From assembly GCF_910592395.1 (NCBI RefSeq), contig NC_088316.1, positions 11,038,001 through 11,098,000 of the forward strand: 60,000 nucleotides of DNA, in the 5' to 3' direction. The notes below the pieces were generated by a model. The model made no database searches and was not told where the DNA came from. It saw nothing but the letters and a program-made list of their open reading frames with translations. Positions within the stretch are counted from its first letter, which is position 1, and each line of letters starts with the position of its first letter. This stretch comes from Lineus longissimus (taxonomy: Eukaryota; Nemertea; Pilidiophora; Heteronemertea; Lineidae). The position numbers and the translations under genes are program-made. Below, piece by piece: positions 40,532 to 51,057 of this stretch.

Positions 40532-43100
40532 TCAAAGGCCGCACTTGCTTTCTGGCCAAAAAAGGTTCAGAATTGTCTTCCCAACGTTGTCACCAGAACC
40601 CCGCAGGTTCTCTATCATATGTAAATACGCCTTCAAGTGCGTAACAATGCACAAGCTACTATCATTAAATGCAAGAAACTCTAATGCATTCAAATGTTTC
40701 CCAGGTCTTGATTGTTTGAGGAGAGAGTCTTAATAAAAGACACACTTGTCATCAATAATCAGTATTCCACTTATCTTTAACTGGTGCAAAGTTTGAACTC
40801 TTTGCCCTGATAGGAAAGCTGCCAGGCACACGGTCCTCAAAGTCAACTCCTTGAGACTGGTTCCATGCAGTACCTGACCTGTTGACCTAAGATACGATAA
40901 TAGGATATCAACATCCCAAGTGGCGATATATCGAGGTAGACTCGGCTGTAGATTGAAGACTCCTCTCATAAACCGACATATTAGCTTATGTTTATCACAT
41001 GGTCTGCCATCCAGCATTATCACTGATGACAAGGCCGACCTGGCGGTGGCGCTATATCCGGCACCTGCTTTGAACAATCCAGTGAGAAATTGCAGCAGGT
41101 CACGAGGTGTCGGTTTCGATAGGAAGAGTCCATGACTCTGGCCATTTTTTGAGATAAACAATATAACCAACTGTTTAATGGTTCCTGGCCTCCAACCAGC
41201 AGTCATGATTTCGATTGTTTCTGTGTCCACGTCATATTCCTTTAGTGATTGATGAACGTACTTGGAATGTTCGTTAAACTTTACGTCTTCCTGCCTGATA
41301 CCAGACAAGCCAGCAGGTCCAGCTTCTGATATAGAGGGTATTTCTTCCGTGGATGCGACGGCAAGACCAGAATTTCCACTCTCCTCTTGATGACCTTTGG
41401 GCTCCGAGTGCACAAGCTCTTTAGATCAGGACTAGTAAAGTTACCCGTGGTATGGCTTAAGCCACAACCACATTAACAATTTTTCTTCAGCAAGATATGA
41501 CAACACCAGATGTCGGGTGGAGCTACTTGGAGAACTAAACTTGCTGTGTCGTCCAGACTAAACATGAATTCTCCACAACACTTCCTAAAGATTCAGTGGG
41601 AAAGAGAGTCCAGATCAAAATTACTCGTTTACTGGCCTCTCTTTAGCAAGGAGGGCGCTAAAGGTTGGGTTACAGCATATTTCGAGGGCCTGTTTTATAC
41701 ACCAAACCTAAAATGCAAACGCCATAAAAAATTCCAACTTGTACAAAAATAGCCCCAAATTAATTTACAATATAGACCTAGGTCAAGGTTTTACATTACA
41801 ACCCACCCAGAATGTAGAAATGCTTGTTTTCCCCTCAATGCTGTTGAAAACACTGGTTAGAAAGTGGATGGTGCTGCACCTGGAGTGACAACATGTTGCT
41901 TGAAAATAGAACAGGCAGCTCAGACAACAACACTGCTGGAAAGTATCAAATTACTTGAATAAGAAAAGTTGTTGAGTTGACCAAAAACAGGTGCAAAACT
42001 CGCCGGACAACATGGACAACTCGCCATTGACACTTTGCAAATTGACTGTTCTTCACTGGTCTGTCACTTTGTTCGCTGATGACGTCATCAACACATTTTG
42101 GTTCCCGAAGTCTCCAACAGATGGCAGGGCGAAAGTTGCAAATTGACTGCTCTTCACTGGTCTGTCACTTTGTTCGCTACTGATGACGTCATCAACACGA
42201 AACGGTCAACTTCGGCAATGTCCGGCAATTTCCGTGAGTTTTAGATCAGACAAAATTCCTGAATAAAATCGCTAAAAAGTCCACATTCCCGGCAAATGTT
42301 TAGACTGAGAATCGATCATTTTGTGAACGGAAAGGTAGTGAAAGGTTAGCTGAAGTTTCAAAGAGACGGTGCGCAAGGTTGCCGTGATTTCCTTGGAAGT
42401 CTATAGATTTAGTAGTGTAGATACCACGGCTGCGTGGGCCAGTTTGGCGCAATGATGATACCAGTAGCCTTCTCGAAACGTATATTCTGCAGACACCTCG
42501 CCAGAATGCTGGAAGGGGAAAAGGGGTAGAAACTTAGATTTGACCAATCAAGGCACATGGCATAAATGGCCCAAGACCCAGGATCTGGCTCCCAGGCTAC
42601 ATATCTCTGTGTTTGAGCATTCAACCTAGTGGCAAAATGGTCGATTTCGACATTGAACTCAAACAAACTGCAAAGCTATCAAATACATTACGATTCAGCA
42701 TCCATTCGTGGTTTCTTTGAAATGCTGACTTCTTAATTCTACTTCCACATCTTTTACCCCAGCAACGCGCTGGGATGATAACCAGATATTTCTTTCCATG
42801 GTCCATTCCCACGAGTCATGCGCTATTACACTGCAGTGACTTTGAGCCATCCATCTCACGAATACAACAGACTGCAGTGTTGTTATTGACAATGAGTCTG
42901 ACATGTATATTATTTTCATTGGGACACAATGCCCTCAGGCCAAGGAAAGCGCCTAGCAAATCCAGGCAGTTGATGTGAAGATTACACTCATACGGTGTCC
43001 ATTTCCCGCCACCAGATAAATGACGCTTTTCGTCATTGTAACCATAACCTAACCCAGAAACCCAAATCAGGCTGGTCATGAGAAATAGGATTTTTGGCAT
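40532..43100 (-). mobile_element. DIRS-type tyrosine-recombinase retrotransposon remnant
   Basis: Minus-strand order matches DIRS elements: RT/RNase H end, then tyrosine recombinase. RNase H part (43,100-42,409): GGGKWTPYECNLHINCLDLL, FLGLRALCPNENNIHVRLIV and then VEIDHFATRLNAQTQRYVAW with SWAIYAMCLDWSNLSFYPF. Recombinase part (41,413-40,532): SALSSVIMLDGRP and FLSGQRVQTLHQLKI, which contains the first catalytic Arg. After a single in-frame stop at about 40,730 comes DSLLKQSRPGKHL. The catalytic HxxR and Tyr were not found, so the recombinase is incomplete. The RT proper is also missing. Confidence 0.75.
41414..42408. other. Non-coding 1 kb between the two DIRS coding parts
   Basis: No coding capacity. 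It holds a direct repeat of about 60 bases (about 42,043-42,095 and 42,137-42,198), each copy ending in TGACGTCATCAACAC. It could be a separate insertion or a diverged DIRS linker; no TIRs or target duplication were convincing. Confidence 0.45.
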
Positions 43101-43413
43101 CTTGGCTGTTTCTTATCCACAATCTTATTTCTGTCCTGGAACCTACAGTCAGTTAAGTTGTTTGGGCTGTAGTCACCGCAGTGTGATTTCAAAGCCTGGC
43201 ACGTATTGTCTTCTAGCTGCCTTTAAAACAGTGGCCCATACATGACACCTGAGAAGCTAGACACCAATGTTCCAATTACTTCAGCCAGCATCCTAATTGT
43301 TTCGATTACTTTTGCAACAGATCTTGACACATGTTTGCCAATCTGTCTTTCTTGTGACAGCGAGATAGTCATACTGATGGAGTCAGAAATAAAACCTATA
43401 AAGTCAAGTTAAT
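43101..43413. other. No gene seen; should hold the left end of the outer Harbinger element
   Basis: Nothing coding. If the outer Harbinger element is complete, its left TIR should lie here and its partner near 56,005-56,250, but I could not pair them. Confidence 0.35.
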
Positions 43414-44519
43414 TATGCCACCGAAGTTGAAGTTTCGTTTTTCTGCAGAGCAGGATGTGGTCCTGCTGAGAAAAGTGGTGGCCGTAAATCCGTTTCAGTA
43501 CGAGCCAAAAAATCAACGTAATCAATGAGAAGTTTTTGCCGTGACTTTGAATGCTGCCGATAAAGGATTTCGAGTAAATAACCGACTTTGCAGGGAGCAT
43601 ACTGATTTGATGGTGGCAAAGTTAAAAAAAGATGACTGGGCGAGTTGAAAGGGGAAATTACTAGCTACTAAGTAGTGAATTGTAACTTCTTTCTCCTCCT
43701 CACTTGGAAATTTTTCTCTCAGTTTAACAACAAAAAACCCACCAAAGACGACAATCCACCAAATTTCATATCATAGTCGAGACCTACCTACCTCTCTAAC
43801 TGTAATGCCGTCAAGTTATCAACCTCTGCGGATTCCCTTTCTTCGCGTGAAGGATTGGCGCTGCGGGTCCTACTACTCGGTTATGAAATAATATTTTCCA
43901 TTTGTGTTTCTCTCAGGTCTGGAGTCGAACATGAATTCGGGGAAAAAGAACAACTTCTCTCGGAAATACTTGACCTTCGTGACGAAGCTGATAGGAATCA
44001 AAAGCAGAAAAAACAGGCGAAAGGGGATGAAGAAGCGAAGGCCAAGGAACTGCGGAAGAAAGCGATGGAAACTCTGTCAGCCCCAGTAGAAGGTTAGTGT
44101 ATACATTCTAAAGATCATAGGTGGGATCGCTCTGTCTCTCACCATCTTGATGGTTATAAAGAAAGGTCGCGATGTCTGTTTTGGCCAAATTAAGTTTCAA
44201 TTTGACTGGTCCTTACTGGCTACTACGTGTCCCTTAAAAAATAATTTCAGGTAAATTACAATTTCAGGTCAAGAAGATGGTGAAAGTGTGGCTAAGCGGA
44301 GTAGGACCACGAACAGCAAGGCGCTGGACTTTTTGGCCGACAAATCTAAGCAAGACCAAGGGCTGCAGCGGGAGGAGATTGAGTTGAAGAAAAAAACAAC
44401 TAGAACTGGATACTGCTCGATTTGACTTGGAGAAGGATGAAAGGAGGCTGAGGCTTGAGAGTGAAAGAGAAGAGAAGAAGTTTTTGTTCGGCATGATGAA
44501 GAGGTTTATGGCGAAATGA
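43414..44519 (+). pseudogene. Myb/SANT-like DNA-binding gene of the outer Harbinger element
   Basis: Exon 1 starts at 43,414 (MPPKLKFRFSAEQDVVLLRK) and reads as a Myb/SANT-like domain. It is interrupted by one TGA at about 43,525 where this domain normally has Trp (TGG), then continues in the same frame (EVFAVTLNAADKGFRVNNRL). Exon 2, about 43,917-44,092 (acceptor CTCTCAG, donor GTTAGT), is a charged helical region. Exon 3, 44,268-44,519 (acceptor ATTTCAG), is a Lys/Glu-rich coiled coil ending FLFGMMKRFMAK, with a one-base frameshift in an A-run near 44,393. In PIF/Harbinger elements a Myb/SANT protein is the partner that takes the transposase to the nucleus and DNA. It converges on the transposase remnant ending at 44,889, the usual Harbinger layout. 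Confidence 0.7.
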
Positions 44520-44888
44520 TCCGGGCCATGATTTTCTAATCATCGAATCAATGAACACTAACTTGAACAAGAACGATGGCGGTTCTCATTGCATAGATGA
44601 TATACGACAACATGTTGTTTTAGGCCTCTTTTTATTTCCGACATATACTTCCTGATATAGATGTACATCAAATACCTGAAATGAGTAGACTACAATGTTT
44701 TACCACACAATTTGTATGTTTACATTTTGTTAACTTTCACCCGTCCACAGTTTAACTTAGGCGGTTAGTTTTTACAGTGAAGTTTTATTTGTCAACTGTT
44801 TTGATCAAATTAACTGAAAAATAAAGTCAAGTCGAAGTTAACTGATTCGTTACCATAGTTACGTTGTTTCTACAACTGGAACGTCCAT

Positions 44889-45141
44889 TCAATTAAGTTG
44901 CAGATACTGCTGAAGAGTTGGGGGCTGAAGTCCAAAAAAACTCCCCGTTTGACTTCCATATAAACAGGTGTGGCAGTTAGAGAGGATCGCAGCAACTATA
45001 TAACATTTGGCGACTGGCTGGAGGTACAACTTTTGATTTTTTTTAAAGTCCAGAAATGCGAAATTCGAAATGACCTTCCCAAATGTCCATTCCACAGAGA
45101 CTCGGAGCCGGGACATCATCCTGTTAAATTCGGCCTCCTGG
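44889..45141 (-). pseudogene. Outer Harbinger transposase, C-terminal third (split gene)
   Basis: Starts within EAEFNRMMSRLRVSVEWTFG, which carries the third catalytic residue (Glu of VEWTFG), and ends with FLDFKKNQKLYLQPVAK, CHTCLYGSQTGSFFGLQPP and a stop at 44,889. The N-terminal part lies at 55,237-56,004, 10 kb away. The break is exactly where the inner Harbinger element begins, with the 3-bp duplication TGG at 45,139-45,141. With the insert and one duplication removed, the codons read Asn-Asp-Gln-Glu-Ala-Glu-Phe in frame. Confidence 0.85.
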
Positions 45142-45380
45142 GGCCACCGCATAGAAACTCCGCTAGTGACTATCGGTGTAGGTCGACAGTGAACGGAGCC
45201 TCAGCGGTGGTTCTATGCGGGCATTCGTCGATAGAGAGCGCATCGAAACTCCGTCAGCTGGCGGCCCGCTACCAGTCCCGATAAGGGGCCGCATAGAAAC
45301 TCCACTAGACAGTCGATAACGCTATCGACAGGCATATTTGCTGGAGGAACTCGGAGCACCTCTAGTGAGGCCGCTAGTGA

Positions 45381-46601
45381 TTGTGCAGGGCCATTGGAAA
45401 TGGAGACAATGTGGAACAAACAAGAAATTTTCGGCAAAGAATTAATCCATTTGAGGATTTCGATGACGATAACTTTTTCAGAAAATATAGGTTCCCGAAG
45501 CCTATATTTACTGAACTGCTGGATATTCTCGAGCCGGTCCTTGAGCGAAATACACACAGGTACTAACAATAACTTCTATCCATGCATTAATTAGTATGAT
45601 TACATGGAAGTGATGTTCAACCATCATGCATGTCGGCCTATGCTGTAAAAACCACAAAATTAATTTGTATTACAATACAGTCCCCCTTTTAATGTAGGCC
45701 TAGTTGATTAAGAATTGCATCTTTACTGCTATATCATTCCAGGTCCCACGCGCTTCAGCTATGTACTGCCGTCCGATACTTCGCCCAAGGAGGGTTCCTG
45801 CCAATGGTAGGGGATGTGCACGGTATCGGTCCAAGAGTAACAAGCAAGTGCATTCACACCGTAGCTCAAGCCATTTGTGATCGTATGGACCGATTCATCC
45901 GATGGCCAACAGTCGACGAAATAGGAATAGCTAAGAGGCAATTCTATGAAAGATTTCAATTCCCGTGCATAGTCGGCCTCATCGATGGTAGCCAAGTACC
46001 TATTCAAGGTCCATTTCCACCTGCCAATGAAGCCGTGTACATTTGTAGGAAAGGATTCCACTCAATCAATGTTCAAATTGTTTGTGATATGAACTTGAAT
46101 ATCATTGATTTAGACGCAAGATGGCCCGGGTCAACCCACGACTCCTTCATTCTTCGCAATTCCCACATATGGGACATGTTCGAACAAGGGCGGGTTATTC
46201 CAAATACCTGGCTCCTCGGCGATAGTGGATATCCGCAGAAACCATGGCTCATGACACCATACCAGAATCCAGCAAATGATGCGCAGGAACGATATAACAC
46301 GCAGCACAAGCACATTCGCTCCATCGTTGAACGGTGTAATGGGGTGTGGAAGATGAGATGGAGATGCCTTACCAAACCAAACATGTTTCAGCCGGCAAAA
46401 GCGTCGAAAATTATAGCAGCATGCGGTGCACTGCATAATTTTGCTGTTGCACATGGAATTCCCATAGGTGAAGAAATTGACGAGGATCTCATCAATCAGC
46501 AGCATGACGTCCCGAATCATGATCCGGAACCCAACGTTGGGAATGATGGTGCTCGTGCACGTGAGGATCTTGTTCGCCGAGTTTTCACCCGCAGACAATA
46601 A
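45381..46601 (+). CDS. Inner Harbinger transposase (HARBI1-like, DDE_Tnp_4)
   Basis: Two exons: about 45,381-45,559 (donor GTACTA) and 45,743-46,601 (acceptor ATTCCAG). Joined they read without a stop, through FEDFDDDNFFRKYRFPKPIF, LERNTHR|SHALQLCTAVRYFAQGGF and the helix-turn-helix-like VGDVHGIGPRVTSKCIH. The DDE core is complete: GLIDGSQVPI (Asp 1), DARWPGSTHDSF, WLLGDSGYPQKPW (Asp 2) and RSIVERCNGVWKMRWRCL (Glu). Harbinger transposases cut and paste with 3-bp target duplications and need a Myb/SANT partner. In this frame I find no ATG before the first conserved block, and stops lie just upstream, so the start is unresolved: an upstream exon, a lost start or a frameshift are all possible. 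Otherwise the best-preserved transposase in the window. Confidence 0.8.
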
Positions 46602-46911
46602 ACTGTTTTAATGGTAAGGGGCCATTCACAATTTTCAACATTTTCACACACATACACGGTGTGGAATACTTTTCCAGCCCCCCCCCCCCCGCCCCCTAAA
46701 AGAAACATTTTGACTGGCATATAAACATTTTATGAAGTGAACATTCGGAGCTTATTTACCCCCTCCCCTAAAGTGTACCACTTGACTTGTATGCTTGTGA
46801 ACATTTTGACATTTGTGAACGGTCCCTACTTATTAAATAAGGTAACAACGGGAATATTTCAATATGCCTCATTTTAAACTTCTACAGCTTTTCTTATTAG
46901 GCATAACCGGG

Positions 46912-49900
46912 CTAATCAAATGAAGCAAATGGCTTCCAAATGTTGGTGCCACTAGCACTCGGCGCAGGAACTGGGTCAGTGAATGTACCGGTTTCTGGAG
47001 ACTGGTTCGGCGTGAAATGACGCCTTAGCTTTTCCTGGTAGTACCACATTTTCAGATGGTACATATCTTCCTGTATGTTTAGCTTCTTTTTCTCTACCTC
47101 TAACTTTTCCTTTTCAATCTCAAGCATCTTCTCATAGTATTGCGAAGAAGACATTCCTTCCGTGCCCGAAGAAACTTTTGCTTTTTTTGGCATAGGCCGG
47201 GGCGTATCAGATCGAGAAGCTGGCGTGTCGGATCGAACCGATGACCTGTCTGATGGAGCATCTGCTGGCGTATCCGGTCGACTACGTGATTCATCCGCTG
47301 TACTGCTCATTGCAACCTGTCGGAATCCGGGCGTGAGGGCAGGCGCAGACTGAGCAAACGCAGCAGAGTTCGATGTAACACCGCCTGGGATTCCTGAAGC
47401 GAGAAAAGTGTATGCAGAAGTAGGCCTATTGCCACACTGGGAAGTGATACCCAGCATCTTTTATTACATTTTTTGTTATCTAAAAATCCATGAGTGAAGT
47501 ACACTCGGATCATATCCCTTTAAACATTTTGCATTTAGTGTATTTTGTGTGGATAAGTCAAAGACATTATATAATCAGAATATTAAAAGGTGCTGAATTG
47601 GCTTAAACAAATCACATTAGTTTTCAGACGTCCTTTCAAAATTACCGGTTGTGACACTTCGTGCTTGGTCTGATTCTACTGTAACGTTAGACTGGATCCG
47701 GGGAAACCCAAATCGGTGGAAAACATTCGTGGCCAATAGGGTTAGCGAAGTGCAAAGCTTGATGAATCCGTCACAGTGGAGATTTTGTCCTGGTATTGAA
47801 AACCCCAGTGATTGTGCATCGCGCGGTATCATGCCTAGTGTTCTGATTGAGCATAAACTGTGGTGGAATGGTCCTGAGTGGTTGTCAGAAACTGCAGATA
47901 ACTGGCCTGCTCCGCACCGATTGCAGGGCACAGACATGGCAGAGGAAACATCGATTGAACTGAGAAAAGGACGCATTTGTAATGTGGCTGAGAAAAATGG
48001 GACAAAAGAAATGGACTTATTCCCATATTCCTCATTGTCTCAAATAGTACGTGTTTCCGCTTGGTGCTTCAGATGGTTAAACAACCACATGTCACAAACC
48101 CCGAACAAAGGCCACTTGAGTTGTAGTGAAATAGACAATGCATTGACGTATTGGATTAAGGTGGCTCAGAGAGACAGTTTTGAGAATGAAATTGCTCAAT
48201 TGAAGAACAAGGAGGAACTCTCTAACAAGAGCACCTTGTTACCCTTGTGCCCGTTCTTAGATAACAATGGTGTGCTACGAGTGGGTGGACGCCTAGGACT
48301 TTCTAAACTGCCCTACTCGAGGAGACACCAGATCTTGCTTCCAAGAAAGCATAGGCTAACTGAATTGACCATGCATTCCGAACATAAACGAAATCTACAT
48401 GCGGGACCTCAGTTACTTGTTGCCGTTTTACAACAGCGGTATTGGATAATAGGTGCACGGGACTTAGTCAGAAACTGTGTTCAAAAGTGTGTGATCTGTC
48501 GTCGCCATAGAGCAAAAATGACTAGTCAGCTGATGGGCTCTTTGCCAACAGTTCGAACGACACCCGCTAAACCGTTTACGAACACTGGTGTCGATTATGC
48601 TGGACCTTTGCTGATAAAACATAAGGCTCGCTCACCAGGAGAAAAGTGTTATGTCGCATTGTTCATCTGTTTCACAGTGAAAGCGATTCATCTTGAACTT
48701 GTTAGTAGTGCATCGACTGAAGCTTTCTTGGCTGCACTCCGTAGATTCATAGCGAGGCGTGGAAAACCAAGGAATATGTTCAGTGACAATGGCAGTAATT
48801 TTCTGGGTGCACAAAAGGAACTTAAACGGTTGCTTAAGTCCAAGGATCACAATGCGAGAGTTGCGAATAGTTTGTCATCAGACAATATCGAGTGGCACTT
48901 CAGCCCCGCTGGGGCCCCACACTTTGGAGGTCTGTGGGAAGCGGGGGTAAAAAGTGTCAAACAGCATTTGAAAAGAACTATAGGAGGCATGAGCCTAACA
49001 TTTGAAGAACTGAACACTGTTCTGGTGCAGATTGAAGCGCGTTTGAACTCGCGACCATTGTGCCCATTGTCTACTGATCCCTCGGACTTTCAAGCTCTCA
49101 CACCGGGTCATTTCTTAGTAGGTACGGAACTTAACGCTTTACCAGAAATTGATCTGACGGATGTAAAGGTTAACCGCCTGAATAGATGGCAGCATGTACA
49201 GTCCTTGTACCAACTGTTCTGGAAGCGTTGGTCGCTGGAATATATTGCTAGGTTACAGAACAGGCCGAAATGGACAAAGGTTCAACGCAATCTTGAAATT
49301 GACGATTTAGTGATTATTCGCGAAGACAATTTGCCACCGTTGAAATGGTTGATGGCTCGTGTGGTCGAGTTACATCCCGGAGAGGATGGACTGGTGCGCG
49401 TTGCGACGTTGAAAACGGTTAACGGTGTAGTTAAGCATCCAATTAGAAAACTAGCAATGTTACTAAGTAGCCAGGCTGACACATGTTGATTGAGTTGAAA
49501 GGCTGGCGGCATTCAAGGCTGGCGGTATGTTTGGGTGTGAAATAGACAGTTTAGTAAACGCCTATTATGGACCCTATTGACATGAGTGATCGAATCTATT
49601 TACAGACTTTTATTATGATGTAATTTTTAACCTACGTGTTGTATTGTGTAAATGTTATGTTTTTTAGTCTGGAATATACAGTCCTCAAGGAAGGAAGTGC
49701 GTGTTCTGAGTGAGTTCTTCATGATGAGATCGAAATGATACCGAACGAATAAACAGATATATTCCCGCATTTTTTTGCGAAATACGCGTGCAATAAAGTA
49801 TTAACGAAGCTATGGGTATACCGTTTCGCGTGTCTAGCATTAAACAAAGTGGGTATGGTTTTGCATTTCGACATTCCTTACCTGTAACCTGTTCTGGCTG

Positions 49901-50287
49901 AAGACAATGAAATATCATCCTTTCCTGTTCTGTCAGTATATCGATATCTTCCTACTGCAACGCTGGACATTCTCCTCCTCCCGTTTTGCCCATCTCCGCT
50001 GCACGTTGCCGATGTCTTTTCGCCACCTTCCCTTTTACGTCGCGTTTCAATTTCCCCCATTTGTCAATGATGCTGTCCCAGGATCTTTCCGTCGGGCTAA
50101 CCGCATTCACTGCGCTAATGATTTCTTCTTTTATTTTGTTTTTGTCTTTTTTGGACAATTCACTCGAGAAAGAGGCATCCAACTTTTCGTGATGCTTCGA
50201 AAATAAGCGGATGATAGTTTGCTTTTCTTCAACGCTGTAGTCGACAGCTCTCGCTCTCTTCGTTTTAGTCTTCGAATGCTCTGCCAT
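46912..50287 (-). pseudogene. Inner Harbinger Myb/SANT-like gene, intron invaded by BEL/Pao
   Basis: Exon 1 (50,287 to about 49,882) starts MAEHSKTKTKRARAVDYSVE and carries a Myb/SANT-like domain with SWDSIIDKWGKLKRDVKGKV. An in-frame TAG near 49,956 marks a frameshift, after which the other frame continues (LTEQERMIFHCLQPEQVTG) to a GTAAGG donor at 49,881. Exon 2 starts at 47,393 after CGCTTCAG and continues IPGGVTSNSAAF, then a Ser/Asp/Arg-rich linker and a coiled coil (MLEIEKEKLEVEKKKLNIQE), stopping at 46,912. Phases match: the split Gly codon is rebuilt. The 2.5-kb intron (47,394-49,881) contains the BEL/Pao fragment. Convergent with the transposase. Confidence 0.7.
47618..49489 (+). mobile_element. 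BEL/Pao retrotransposon, 3' half of pol (RNase H end plus integrase)
   Basis: A 612-codon frame is open from ATG 47,651, and pol homology begins slightly upstream (about 47,618). In order: RNase H tail (AWSDSTVTLDWIRG, NPSDCASRGI); integrase zinc finger with the HHCC pattern (HSEHKRNLH..., CVQKCVICRRHR); integrase core with GVDYAGPLL (Asp), FSDNGSNFLGAQ (Asp) and HFGGLWEAGVKS (Glu); then the Pao-type C-terminal domain with FLVGTELNALPE and LNRWQHVQSLYQLFWKRW. Gag, protease and RT are absent, and there is a stop just upstream, so it is 5'-truncated. The remaining frame has no stop, so the insertion is recent relative to its surroundings. A 3' LTR probably starts after about 49,520 but I could not define it. 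Confidence 0.85.
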
Positions 50288-50460
50288 TTTTCGCCTTTAC
50301 CATGTGAATAACACTAGGCCTACACCCAGAGCATGCTCCGCACAAAACAGTTAACTCTTCACTGTCTCCATTTTCCGCTTACACAGTGGACAGTTCACAG
50401 TTGGCCAGATGCTTTCGCCGTCTATTATCCGCTTCTTGAACTAACAATGAGCGGGCCCAT

Positions 50461-50950
50461 ACGTGAGACAAAAAGTTACCAGATTGTGACTCGTGGCTGT
50501 GAATGATAGGACCCTGACCCCTGATCACTGCCAAACTTTATATGTGAGACAAAAAGTTACCTGATTGTGACTTACGGCTGGGAATGATGGGACCCCGACC
50601 CATGACCACTGCCAATCTTTATATGTGAGACAAAAAGTTACCAGATTGTGACTCGTGGCTGTGAATGATAGGACCCCGACCCATGATCACTGCCAAATGT
50701 CATACGTGAGACAGAAAGTTACCAGATTGTGACTCGCGGATGGGAATGATAGGACCCATGACCCATAATCATTGCCAAAATTCATACTTGAGACAAAAAT
50801 TTACCAGATTGTGACTGGCGGCTGGGAATGACAGGACCTAACCGCCCCAACCCCTCATACTCCTGGCACATAGGGGAAAAAGGTCTCTTATTGTGACATG
50901 TTGTTGGAAATGATACCGCCTGTAGCCGCCCATCCTCACTGCTAAAATGA
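50461..50950. repeat. Tandem repeat, about six units of 81 bp
   Basis: Units starting near TGAGACAAAAAGTTACCAGA at 50,461, 50,542, 50,623, 50,704, 50,786 and a degraded one near 50,868. Each has TTGTGACT, GGAATGAT and GGACCCxGACCCATGA segments. Divergence rises to the right. It lies upstream of the Myb/SANT gene start. Confidence 0.85.
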
Positions 50951-51057
50951 AATAAAAGAGTCAAAATTTCAAGTTCAAATTGTCTATTCGGCTACAGTCA
51001 AAAACTATATATAGAACAAATTAAAAACACGTGGTCATTCAACGATATTCCAGATTA

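Noticed and set aside
40419-40733. Plus-strand ORF of 104 codons
   Set aside because: Antisense of the DIRS recombinase continuation, which on the minus strand reads DSLLKQSRPGKHL.
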